Part shown: positions 50,189 through 57,353 of the stretch, piece by piece
Layout: the number at the start of each line of letters is the position of its first letter
Position numbering within the stretch: position 1 is the first letter of the stretch
Source: RUG11198 sp964600615
GTDB lineage: Bacteria; Bacillota_I; Bacilli_A; RF39; UBA660
Reading direction: 5' to 3'
Length of the DNA: 57,353 nt
NCBI GenBank assembly: GCA_964600615.1
Contig: CAZRJK010000010.1
Span: 1 to 57,353 of the forward strand
The notes under the pieces: model-generated
What the model was told of the DNA's origin: nothing
The model's database searches: none
The model's input: only the letters and a program-made list of their open reading frames with translations
Position numbers and translations under genes: made by a program

Positions 50189-50436
50189 ACAATTAACTTA
50201 ATAGCCGTTCTTTCTTCACCATCAATTTGTATATCCGTAAAAGCCGGTATACAAACCAAATTCTTACCACTAGGAGCAACAAATCCCCTAGCAATAGCAA
50301 TAGCCTTAATAGCTTGATTTAAAGCCCCAGCTCCAATAGCTTGAACTTCTACTACTCCTTTTTCCCTAAAAACATTTGCAAGAGCTCCCGCAACAGAATT
50401 AGGATTAGATTTAGTTCCTACTTTTAATGTTTCCAT
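50176..50436 (-). CDS. spoVS: Stage V sporulation protein S
   Basis: 86-aa small Alba-like protein needed for proper sporulation in Bacillus. Seen: the highly conserved start METLKVGTKSNPNSVAGALA, VQAIGAGALNQAIKAIAIARGFVAPSG and FTDIQIDGEERTAIKLIVEAR, covering the full length. Together with sigG and ylmC/ymxH in the same window it supports a spore-forming or formerly spore-forming bacterium. Single gene with its own terminator. Confidence 0.96.
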   Translation of the reverse strand: METLKVGTKSNPNSVAGALANVFREKGVVEVQAIGAGALNQAIKAIAIARGFVAPSGKNLVCIPAFTDIQIDGEERTAIKLIVEAR

Positions 50437-50481
50437 AATATTTCATTCCTTTCTATACCTACAATAAAATATATGAAAAAC

Positions 50482-50513
50482 AAAAAGAATTAAGAACAAT
50501 CTTAATTCTTTTT
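50482..50513 (-). terminator. Terminator of the gene at 50502
   Basis: AAAAAGAATTAAG (50513-50501) with CTTAATTCTTTTT (50494-50482), loop of 6; the stop codon is in the 5' arm. The symmetric ends could also act on the other strand. Confidence 0.85.
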
Positions 50514-50927
50514 AACTATCATAATTGAACCTAAACCAATAATCATACTGCCAATAACAGCAATATAACCATTTCTACTAGATGAAGTGCTTTCTACATC
50601 AACCAAAGAAGAATTAATCTCTCCCTCAGAAGTATTATCAGTAATTGAATTTTCTTCCTTATTTTCCACATCTGTATCATCTTTTTCTTCCTTCACATTA
50701 GTAGATTTTTTACTCTTCTTAGAATCTTTTTTACTAGATTTATTATTTTTATCTACAACACCATTACTATCTTCAGTTGCTTCATTATCTTTATTATTCT
50801 CTTTTTCTAAAGAATCCTTAAAATTATTAGATTCTAACTTATTCTTATTATATAGATTTAAAAGAACAACCCCAATAAGAGCTACAATAACCAAAACCAT
50901 AAGAATATTAAGTATTTTTCTCAACAT
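50502..50927 (-). CDS. Surface-tethered low-complexity protein
   Basis: 141 aa. N-terminal membrane helix (ILMVLVIVALIGVVLLNLY), then about 75 residues of Ser, Lys, Asp, Glu and Asn without order, then a second hydrophobic helix (GYIAVIGSMIIGLGSIMIV) with a KKN tail. The end looks like a cell-wall sorting tail, but the LPxTG signal is missing. The charged spacer would face outside, or the protein is a two-helix hairpin. No function can be given. Confidence 0.7.
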   Translation of the reverse strand: MLRKILNILMVLVIVALIGVVLLNLYNKNKLESNNFKDSLEKENNKDNEATEDSNGVVDKNNKSSKKDSKKSKKSTNVKEEKDDTDVENKEENSITDNTSEGEINSSLVDVESTSSSRNGYIAVIGSMIIGLGSIMIVKKN

Positions 50928-50998
50928 AAAAATCCCACCTTTAATGGTTAACTATTATAACAATTAATCATAAAAAATCAAGTATTTTAAGAAAAAAA

Positions 50999-53347
50999 CT
51001 AATAATTACGAATAAAATCTAAATCTTTATTATCATCTAAATATATAATATCTTTATCTTTCATAAAACATATATCTTTATACTTACAATATAAACATCC
51101 AACATTATCATTACCTATCCTCTTAGGATTAATATCAAAATTAGCATTCATTATGTTATCTATAGCATTATCTATCTTATCGTCAGTTAATTTACATAAA
51201 TTAGAAATCATAGTATCATCAAGTATTTTCTTAGAAGTAATACCCTTACTACTAGTCTTCATCCCCCTAATAACCTTACTATCATTATAACTAGAATCAA
51301 ATAAATTAATAATATCTATATCACTATTAGTATATCCTTGCAATTTTAATTTATCTTCCTTTAATTTAATATAATCATCTTTATCAGTACGAATAATCTC
51401 ATTATTAAGTATCTTCTGCAAATAAAAACCAACAATTCTAATATTAGGAAACTTATATTTAGTTAAATATACATAAACAGGAAGTTGTAAATCTAATCCA
51501 TAAATAGAATTACTAAGATCTAAATTAGGATTACCAGTCTTATAATCAACTATAGCAGCTATTTTCTTATCATTATCCATAATAATTTTATCAATAAATC
51601 CTTTAAAAATAATTAACATATCATTTTTACTCTTATCTATTTCAATATTATCCTCATATAAATAATTAGTAAGTGAAGAATAACTATATTGCTTCTTAAT
51701 AGTCTCAATTATAAAAACTAATTCTTCAAATAAATTATCTAAAAAGAACAATTCTCTATCATTAAATTTATAATCTAATTTTTTAATATAATCACTATAT
51801 TCATTATGCATATCAATATCACTATCAAAACAAATAGATAACATATAATGAAACAAATTACCAATAATAATATAAAAACTATCATCAAATATATTTAATC
51901 TTAAAATATTAGACAAATAATATTTAAAAGAACAATGATAATAATTATTAATCGCACTATAAGATAAAACTAATTTATTATTTAAATAACTCTTTAATTT
52001 ATCCTTATTAATATAAGTAAATCTATTATCATAATCCATATATTTAATATCATTATAATTATTATATAAAAGAGAAATATCATTATTAATAGCATTATAT
52101 TTAATCAAATTATCAATACAATTAGTTAACTTAATCTTATTATATAAATTAGAATAATTATAATTAGATTTGTCTTTAATAACACAAAAATTTAAATCAT
52201 CATTTAAAGAAGATAAATAAAAATCTCCTAAACTACTATGTTTCTTATAACTAATAAACAAATTCTTACAAGCTAAAATATCTTTATACCATTTATTATA
52301 ATTTAAACCATTTAATTCCTCACTAGTATCAATACCTAAAACAGATTTCTCTTTGTCAGAAAAATAATCTTCATCTTTATATATCTTAGGTATTATACCC
52401 TGAGAAAAATTAATTAAATATATATATTTATCATAATAACCTTCTAAAGAATTAATAATATTAACTTCATTACTATAATTAATTTCATTAACTATCTTAT
52501 TTTTAAAGTCATGAATAATCATTTTCTTAACATCTAAATAATTATTACACCATACATAATCATTAACAATAGAAATAATACTATTATATAAATCTCTAAT
52601 ATTATTATCATTTAAATCATATTTATTTTCTATATAATTTAAAGTATCTATAACATTACTAGATAAATTATCTAAAAAATCCTTACCAATAGCAGTATTA
52701 TATAAATAATTATCATTAAAAATAATAGGTATCTTATAAAGACCAAATACTCTTTTTATAATATTCTTATATTCTTCACTATAGCCACATATTTTTATAT
52801 CATTAATAGAAACCCCACTATCAATAAGTTCAACAATCTTGCTACTAACATAATCAATTTCCTCTTCAATAGTATCAAATTCATAAATAGATTTATTATC
52901 ATATTTAGAAGTAGCATCATTATAAATAGTAATATTATAAATATTTTTTAATTCATTAATTAATATATAATCACATTTACTCAAATTATAATTATAAATA
53001 ATAATATTCTTATCCCTAAGATAATCTTTAAATAAATCATTATAAATAAGTAAATTATTATTATCTAATTCTTTTCTCAAATTAATAAGAAAATTAACCT
53101 TATCATTATTTAATTTATCATTAACGTAATATAAATTATTTAAATGTTCAATACATACATCATAATCATAATTATATTTATTCATTAAATAAAAAATAGT
53201 CTTTTTGTCATAAAAAAAATAATAATTATTTCTCAAATCATTTAAAGTCATAAACTTAACATTCAAAAACTTAGAACTATCTCTAACACTAAGAATAGTT
53301 CTATTTATATTATTAGTAACCAATATAGTATTATTATCTATATTCAT
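50999..53347 (-). CDS. AddB/RexB-like PD-(D/E)XK nuclease
   Basis: 782 aa from the ATG at 53347; the in-frame GTG at 53359 lies in the ribosome site AGGTGGGG. Seen in the C-terminal third: SYSAINNYYHCSFKYYLSNIL (first cluster Cys and Y/F-rich helix), IIGNLFHYML (nuclease His), IAAIVDYKTGNPNLDL (D...E/Q-x-K core as D-Y-K), and CLYCKYKDIC, the last three Cys of the 4Fe-4S nuclease domain. The N-terminal part is like the inactivated helicase of AddB. It is shorter than Bacillus AddB (1166 aa). The partner addA is not in the window. Role: double-strand break end processing. Confidence 0.8.
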   Translation of the reverse strand: MNIDNNTILVTNNINRTILSVRDSSKFLNVKFMTLNDLRNNYYFFYDKKTIFYLMNKYNYDYDVCIEHLNNLYYVNDKLNNDKVNFLINLRKELDNNNLLIYNDLFKDYLRDKNIIIYNYNLSKCDYILINELKNIYNITIYNDATSKYDNKSIYEFDTIEEEIDYVSSKIVELIDSGVSINDIKICGYSEEYKNIIKRVFGLYKIPIIFNDNYLYNTAIGKDFLDNLSSNVIDTLNYIENKYDLNDNNIRDLYNSIISIVNDYVWCNNYLDVKKMIIHDFKNKIVNEINYSNEVNIINSLEGYYDKYIYLINFSQGIIPKIYKDEDYFSDKEKSVLGIDTSEELNGLNYNKWYKDILACKNLFISYKKHSSLGDFYLSSLNDDLNFCVIKDKSNYNYSNLYNKIKLTNCIDNLIKYNAINNDISLLYNNYNDIKYMDYDNRFTYINKDKLKSYLNNKLVLSYSAINNYYHCSFKYYLSNILRLNIFDDSFYIIIGNLFHYMLSICFDSDIDMHNEYSDYIKKLDYKFNDRELFFLDNLFEELVFIIETIKKQYSYSSLTNYLYEDNIEIDKSKNDMLIIFKGFIDKIIMDNDKKIAAIVDYKTGNPNLDLSNSIYGLDLQLPVYVYLTKYKFPNIRIVGFYLQKILNNEIIRTDKDDYIKLKEDKLKLQGYTNSDIDIINLFDSSYNDSKVIRGMKTSSKGITSKKILDDTMISNLCKLTDDKIDNAIDNIMNANFDINPKRIGNDNVGCLYCKYKDICFMKDKDIIYLDDNKDLDFIRNY

Positions 53348-53359
53348 ATTTATCCCCAC

Positions 53360-54031
53360 CTAATAAACGGTCCAATCAATCTCCTTAATTTTATTATCAC
53401 GAAGAAAGCTATTAGTCTTAGAAAAAGGTTTACTCCCCAAAAATCCATAATTAGCAGAAAAAGGAGATGGATGTGAAGACTCAATAACTAAATGCTTAGT
53501 ATTAGTAATAAATTGTTTCTTACTTTTAGCAAAATTTCCCCATAATATAAATACAACAGGAGAATCCTTTTCATTAATTTTTTTTATAATAGCATCAGTA
53601 AAATTTTCCCAACCAATATTCTTATGACTGGCTGCTTTATCCTTCTCAACCGTTAAAACTGCATTCAAAAGAAGAACTCCTTCTTTAGCCCAACATTCCA
53701 AATTACCAACATTAGCAGGTTTAATACCCAAATCATTATATAATTCTTTATAAATATTAACCAAAGAAGGAGGAAGTTTAATTCCATTACTAACAGCAAA
53801 AGCCAGACCATTAGCTTCTCCTACACCATGATAAGGATCTTGACCCAAAATAACCACTTTAACATTATCATAATCAGTTAAAGATAACGCTCTAAGAATT
53901 TTATTTTTAGGAGGAAATATCTCTTTTTCTTTATATTCCATATTAATAAATCTAACAATATTTTTAAAATAATCTTTTCTATATTCCTCCTGTAATATAA
54001 CATCCCATTTATTACCAACTAATTCAACCAT
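53360..54031 (-). CDS. ung: Uracil-DNA glycosylase, family 1
   Basis: Removes uracil from DNA. Seen: catalytic GQDPYHGVGEANGLAF (Asp in the Q-D-P-Y-H motif), LLLNAVLTV, VFILWGNFAKSK, and SSHPSPFSANYGFLGSKPFSKTN (the HPSP leucine-loop region). 223 aa, full length. It ends 12 bases before the AddB-like start, so the two DNA repair genes form an operon. Confidence 0.96.
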   Translation of the reverse strand: MVELVGNKWDVILQEEYRKDYFKNIVRFINMEYKEKEIFPPKNKILRALSLTDYDNVKVVILGQDPYHGVGEANGLAFAVSNGIKLPPSLVNIYKELYNDLGIKPANVGNLECWAKEGVLLLNAVLTVEKDKAASHKNIGWENFTDAIIKKINEKDSPVVFILWGNFAKSKKQFITNTKHLVIESSHPSPFSANYGFLGSKPFSKTNSFLRDNKIKEIDWTVY

Positions 54032-54039
54032 ATTACCAC

Positions 54040-54600
54040 CTAACTATCACAAGTTACTTTTACCCCATTAACAGCATTATAATCAATTTCACCCTTAAAA
54101 TACTTACTAAAATCATTAATACTTGGACAATAATCATCATTAGAAATAGCAGTAACCCCACATTTAGTAATCACAATAATACAATTTCCCAAATCAGAGC
54201 TATCCTTTGGATTAAGTAAAACTTTCCCATTTTTATTAGTACAAGAATTATCCCCATCATTATCAGAACAATTATTATTTACTCCAGTTAAAAAACCATT
54301 CGATACTAAAGTTTGTAATTTAGTATTAATTACACCATCTTTAATTTCAATCTTATTTGATGACTTACCATTAGAATCATATTCATCTAAAGCTGTCCCA
54401 ATTAAATAACTATTTTCAACTTCTTTATACAAAGCATCAGCAGCAGAAGCAATATTACCAATCATAATTTCATAAGATTTAGTCTTACTATTATTTATAG
54501 TAGACATAACACCCATAACAGCTATTCCACTTAAAACAGATAAAATAACTATAACCGCTAATATTTCAATCAAAGTAAATCCCTTATTATTTAATTTCAT
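54040..54600 (-). CDS. Type IV pilin-like protein
   Basis: 186 aa. Prepilin signal KLNNKGFTLIEILAVIVIL with cleavage after Gly and Glu at +5, then a long helix and a soluble head. The head contains NNCSDNDGDNSCTNKNG (a calcium-binding-like Asp-rich loop between two Cys), GNCIIVITKCG and DDYCPS, six to seven Cys in all, and ends in Cys-Asp-Ser. It would need a prepilin peptidase and assembly ATPase, not found here. The giant surface protein at 45935 carries the same type of N-terminus, so both could use one export system. Confidence 0.85.
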   Translation of the reverse strand: MKLNNKGFTLIEILAVIVILSVLSGIAVMGVMSTINNSKTKSYEIMIGNIASAADALYKEVENSYLIGTALDEYDSNGKSSNKIEIKDGVINTKLQTLVSNGFLTGVNNNCSDNDGDNSCTNKNGKVLLNPKDSSDLGNCIIVITKCGVTAISNDDYCPSINDFSKYFKGEIDYNAVNGVKVTCDS

Positions 54601-54619
54601 AAACTCACATCCTAAGTAA

Positions 54620-54669
54620 ATTATAACATAAAAAAAGAAAATAAACTATTGATGTAATTCATTTTCTTT
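54620..54669 (-). terminator. Terminator of ylmC fused to the pilin promoter
   Basis: On - strand: AAAGAAAATGAA (54669-54658) pairs with TTTATTTTCTTT (54645-54634), T run, then TGTTATAAT (54628-54620). Confidence 0.82.
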
Positions 54670-54894
54670 ATAATTAACTAAAATAATATCATCACCTATC
54701 CTAACAATTTGTTTCCACAAAACACTAACTTCTTCTTTATTATTATAAAATAAATGTTTAGACATTCTTTTTTCTTCCAATATAAACTTAATAATATCAC
54801 CATCTCTATTAATAACAACATCAATAATATTACCCATTCTCTTACCAGTAGATATATCAATAATCTCCTTATTTTGTAAATCAGATAAATTCAT
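54646..54894 (-). CDS. ylmC: YlmC/YmxH family PRC-barrel protein
   Basis: 82-aa single PRC-barrel (residues 1-75: LQNKEIIDISTGKRMGNIID, then KFILEE) of the YlmC/YmxH sporulation family. In Bacillus such genes lie next to sigG, as here, 21 bases downstream of it. Function in sporulation not defined; the family is specific to spore formers and relatives. Confidence 0.88.
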   Translation of the reverse strand: MNLSDLQNKEIIDISTGKRMGNIIDVVINRDGDIIKFILEEKRMSKHLFYNNKEEVSVLWKQIVRIGDDIILVNYKENELHQ

Positions 54895-54915
54895 AACATC
54901 ACCTAAATAATTATA

Positions 54916-55689
54916 TTATTTAATATATTTTTTTAGACTATTTATAGCATTTTTTTCTATTCTAGATATCTGAGCTTGACTAATACCTAATTCACTAGCT
55001 AATTCCATTTGTGTCTTACCAATAATAAATCTTGATTCTAATATTTTTCTATCTCTTACTTTTAATTTAGAAATAGCTTTATCTAAAGCTAATTTATAAT
55101 CTAAATCATATTCTTTCTTTTCATTACTAATTTGATCATATAAATATATAGTATCTCCTCCATCATTATAAATAGGCTCATACATACTAACAGGATCCAT
55201 TAAACTATTAATAGCATTACTGATCTCAAATTCACTAACTCCTAAACTATCCGCTAAATATTTATCAGTAGGATTAATACCATTACTAGCAATATACTCT
55301 TCTTTTAACTTTAATATCTTATATGCCAAATCCTTAACACTACGACTTACTCTAATAGCACTATTATCTCTTAAATATCTTTTAATTTCCCCTAATATCA
55401 TTGGACAAGCGTATGTAGATAATTTAACATCATAACTAGTATCAAAATTATCTATAGCCTTAACTAATCCCAAACAACCAACTTGAAACAAATCATCCAA
55501 ATTATCTACCTTATTATAAAATTTTTTTAATATTGATAACACTAATTTTAAATTACCTCTAACCAACTCATCCCTAGCATTCATATCACCATTTTTATAT
55601 CTAATAAACAACTCTTTAATTTCATCACTACTCAAAACTTTAATATTCGCAGTATTCACGCCACATATATCTACCTTATGACGTGCCAT
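54916..55689 (-). CDS. sigG: RNA polymerase sporulation sigma factor SigG
   Basis: Forespore sigma factor that drives late spore genes. Seen: N-terminal RHKVDICGVNTANIKVLS, specific to SigG; region 2 DDLFQVGCLGLVKAIDNFD and STYACPMILGEIKRYLRD; region 3; DPVSMYEPIYNDGGDTIY; region 4 GKTQMELASELGISQAQISRIEKNA. 257 aa, full length. It lies in the order repeat protein - sigG - ylmC, without sigE or spoIIGA beside it. A 14-base palindrome stands just before its ribosome site. Confidence 0.95.
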   Translation of the reverse strand: MARHKVDICGVNTANIKVLSSDEIKELFIRYKNGDMNARDELVRGNLKLVLSILKKFYNKVDNLDDLFQVGCLGLVKAIDNFDTSYDVKLSTYACPMILGEIKRYLRDNSAIRVSRSVKDLAYKILKLKEEYIASNGINPTDKYLADSLGVSEFEISNAINSLMDPVSMYEPIYNDGGDTIYLYDQISNEKKEYDLDYKLALDKAISKLKVRDRKILESRFIIGKTQMELASELGISQAQISRIEKNAINSLKKYIK

Positions 55690-55705
55690 AAAAAATCTCC
55701 TTTCA

Positions 55706-55719
55706 TATCATATATGATA
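55706..55719 (-). promoter_or_regulatory. Palindrome before sigG
   Basis: TATCATATATGATA, a perfect 14-base palindrome, 2-3 bases before the ribosome site AAAGGAG of sigG. Possible operator or RNA hairpin that affects translation; no terminator T run. Confidence 0.5.
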
Positions 55720-55740
55720 CAAAAGAAGATAATTTAAACA

Positions 55741-55995
55741 CTAATCATTATGAAAAGTAAAACTAGTACTACTAGATCCATCTGAATTATGAGTAAAAGT
55801 AGTACTACCAGATGTAAAACTATGACTAGTACTACCATCTGAATTATGACTTATAGTACTATGTCCTGAACTAAAACTATGACTAGTAGTTCCATCAGAT
55901 TTATGACTTATCGTACTACTACCAAAAGATGAATTATGACTAGTAGTTCCATTAGAACTATGAGAAATAGAACTACCATGCTTATCATCAAACAT
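55741..55995 (-). CDS. Small Ser/His repeat protein
   Basis: 84 aa made of four about 19-residue repeats of the type S-T-I-S-H-x-S-D-G-T/S-T-S-H-S-F-x-S-G, preceded by MFDDKH. Ser and Thr make up about half of the residues, and His recurs twice per unit. It has no hydrophobic segment, no Cys and almost no Lys, unlike every neighbour. Ribosome site AAAGGAG. It lies between argS and sigG, 51 bases from sigG, which suggests a spore-associated structural or metal-binding protein (inference). No family recognised. Confidence 0.72.
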   Translation of the reverse strand: MFDDKHGSSISHSSNGTTSHNSSFGSSTISHKSDGTTSHSFSSGHSTISHNSDGSTSHSFTSGSTTFTHNSDGSSSTSFTFHND

Positions 55996-56012
55996 ATATA
56001 TACTCCTTTCTA

Positions 56013-57353
56013 TTACATCCTATCTACTTCTTTTATAGCAAGTAAATCTAATAAATTACTAACAGTATTACATACTAATTTAGTTAGAGATAAATAATTA
56101 TTCTTTTTCTTAATATCAGTTTCATTACTAATATTAATATCATTATAAAACTTATTATATAAATTACAAAAATCATATAAATATTCACATAATACATTAG
56201 GACTCTTATTAATATATGCCTTATATAATTCAGAAGATAATTCTATAACTTTAACATAAATATTTTTTATATTATCATCTATATAATCAATATTATAATT
56301 AATACTATCATTATTTCTAAGAATAGATTTACCCCTTACTAAAGTATACATAACATAAGGACCAGTTTTTCCTTCAAAAGAAGAAAATTTAGCTGGATCA
56401 AATATATAATCAGTTTTTCTATAACTAAATAAATCAGCATACTTTAAAGTACAAATAGTTAGATTCTCTATTACTTTATCCCTATCAGGTAAATCCTCTT
56501 TTACTTTCTTAGTAATCTCTTTCTTTATTAATTCTATTAAATCATTTAAAGGCATAACACTACCATCACGAGTCTTAAATGGTTTACCATCAGCACCATT
56601 AATAGTGCCAAACTCAATATGTTCTAATTTAACATCATTATTAACTAATCCAGATTTATAAGCACCTCTAAATACTTGTAAAAAATTTAAAGCTTGTCTA
56701 TTATCAACAACATATAAAATTTCATCAGGCTTATAACTATTAATCCTATCATATATAGTAGCTAAATCCCTAGTTTCATATTTAGAAGAGCCATCACTTT
56801 TTAAAACTATTAAAGGTGGATATTCTTTTTTATCCTCAGGTTCAGTAATATCCATAACCATAGCACCTTCAGACTCATACAAATAAGGCCTCATTATTTC
56901 TAAAACTTTAGGTATAAATTGAAGAGAATACATTTCACCTTTCCATACATCAAATTCACAATTTAATCTCTTATAAACTTTTTTTATTTCATTAGAAGAT
57001 ATTTCAACAATTTGACGCCACAATTCCAAATAACCTGGTCTTCCTTCTTCAACTTCTTTAGTAATCTTTCTCACTTGATCCATCCTTTCTGAATCTTCCT
57101 TAGCAGAAGAAGAAGCTTTAGGATACATTCTACCCAAATCATCCGCAGTCAAATTTACTTTAGGATAAGGACCACTATATTTTTCATCAAAAAATACTAA
57201 ATCTGGTTGTTCAATCATCAATTCAGAAATAAGCATTCCAGATTGCCTACCTAAATCACCTAAATGAACATCTCCAATTACCTTATTACCATAAAGTCTA
57301 TCAATTCTTTTAAGAACCTCTCCAATATTAGCACTTCTCATATGACCAACATG
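56013..57353 (-). CDS. argS: Arginyl-tRNA synthetase (5' end outside the window)
   Basis: Charges tRNA-Arg. The frame is open to the edge: the first codons read HVGHMRSANIGE, the HIGH-type motif, so the start lies upstream. Seen: CEFDVWKGE-like segment, DLATIYDRI, YVVDNRQ, FGTINGADGKPFKTRDG (the K-x-F-K-T-R loop standing for KMSKS), LKYADLFSYRKTDYIFDPAKFSSFEGKTGPYVMYT and a C-terminal helical anticodon-binding domain. About 447 residues are visible of a usual 550. Conserved gene; strand and composition as its neighbours. Confidence 0.93.
   Translation of the reverse strand, partial: HVGHMRSANIGEVLKRIDRLYGNKVIGDVHLGDLGRQSGMLISELMIEQPDLVFFDEKYSGPYPKVNLTADDLGRMYPKASSSAKEDSERMDQVRKITKEVEEGRPGYLELWRQIVEISSNEIKKVYKRLNCEFDVWKGEMYSLQFIPKVLEIMRPYLYESEGAMVMDITEPEDKKEYPPLIVLKSDGSSKYETRDLATIYDRINSYKPDEILYVVDNRQALNFLQVFRGAYKSGLVNNDVKLEHIEFGTINGADGKPFKTRDGSVMPLNDLIELIKKEITKKVKEDLPDRDKVIENLTICTLKYADLFSYRKTDYIFDPAKFSSFEGKTGPYVMYTLVRGKSILRNNDSINYNIDYIDDNIKNIYVKVIELSSELYKAYINKSPNVLCEYLYDFCNLYNKFYNDINISNETDIKKKNNYLSLTKLVCNTVSNLLDLLAIKEVDRM

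Noticed and set aside
50502..50927. Sortase substrate
   Set aside because: The C-terminal helix and basic tail look right, but no LPxTG-like motif precedes the helix.

Overview
The window reads as a stretch of chromosome from a very AT-rich member of the Bacillota, most likely a small-genome lineage of the Bacilli (RF39/Mollicutes-related). That placement is inferred from Bacillus-like sigG and spoVS, a T-box, a preQ1-I riboswitch, strong purine-rich ribosome binding sites and a Firmicutes-type dif site. TGA is used as a stop (end of the methyltransferase at 8918-8920) and Trp is TGG, so the standard bacterial code applies. No tRNA, rRNA, insertion sequence or CRISPR array was seen.

Layout. 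From 1 to about 31.2 kb almost every gene lies on the + strand. Most are short accessory genes with their own promoter: uracil-DNA glycosylase, GNAT, nuclease/phosphatase, an Ada-like zinc protein, nucleotidase, PnuC, HD proteins, many hypotheticals, methyltransferase, a Cys-rich lipoprotein, guanine deaminase, PRPP synthetase, two Nudix proteins, uracil permease, FNT channel, NADAR protein, queuosine-precursor transporter, an ABC exporter, a hydroxyacyl-CoA dehydrogenase and miaA. A 350-base, nearly pure A+T gap (30442-30794) holds a 28-bp dif-like site. A bidirectional terminator at 31171-31193 follows, and from 31.2 kb to the end all genes are on the - strand. These are mostly housekeeping genes: mutS, helD, tig, greA, murD, a ClpX-like ATPase, aspS, an AddB-like nuclease, ung, the sporulation genes spoVS, ylmC/ymxH and sigG, and argS (cut by the window edge). 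Between them sit two proteins with type IV prepilin N-termini, one of them a 1386-residue lectin mosaic.

Regulation is very compact. Intrinsic terminators, many with a GACTAG/CTAGTC stem, run straight into extended -10 promoters (TGN-TATAAT), so one short spacer ends one gene and starts the next. Leader RNAs are visible for aspS (T-box with an unusually short Stem I and a GAC specifier), the queuosine-precursor transporter (preQ1-I), uracil permease (attenuator) and helD (attenuator with an overlapping alternative hairpin).

How the genes work together: the left half is rich in nucleobase, nucleotide and NAD salvage or transport (PnuC, nucleotidase, guanine deaminase, PRPP synthetase, uracil permease, NADAR, Nudix, queuosine transporter), as expected of a host-dependent, salvage-based metabolism. 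The right half combines DNA repair and replication upkeep, translation, wall synthesis, late sporulation control and a surface adhesin system. The observations most worth following are the four-copy spacer element at 58-2477, the miniature T-box, the dif site without a matching composition switch, the probable AUU start of a phosphoesterase, the Cys-repeat pilin-lectin protein and the Ser/His repeat protein beside sigG.
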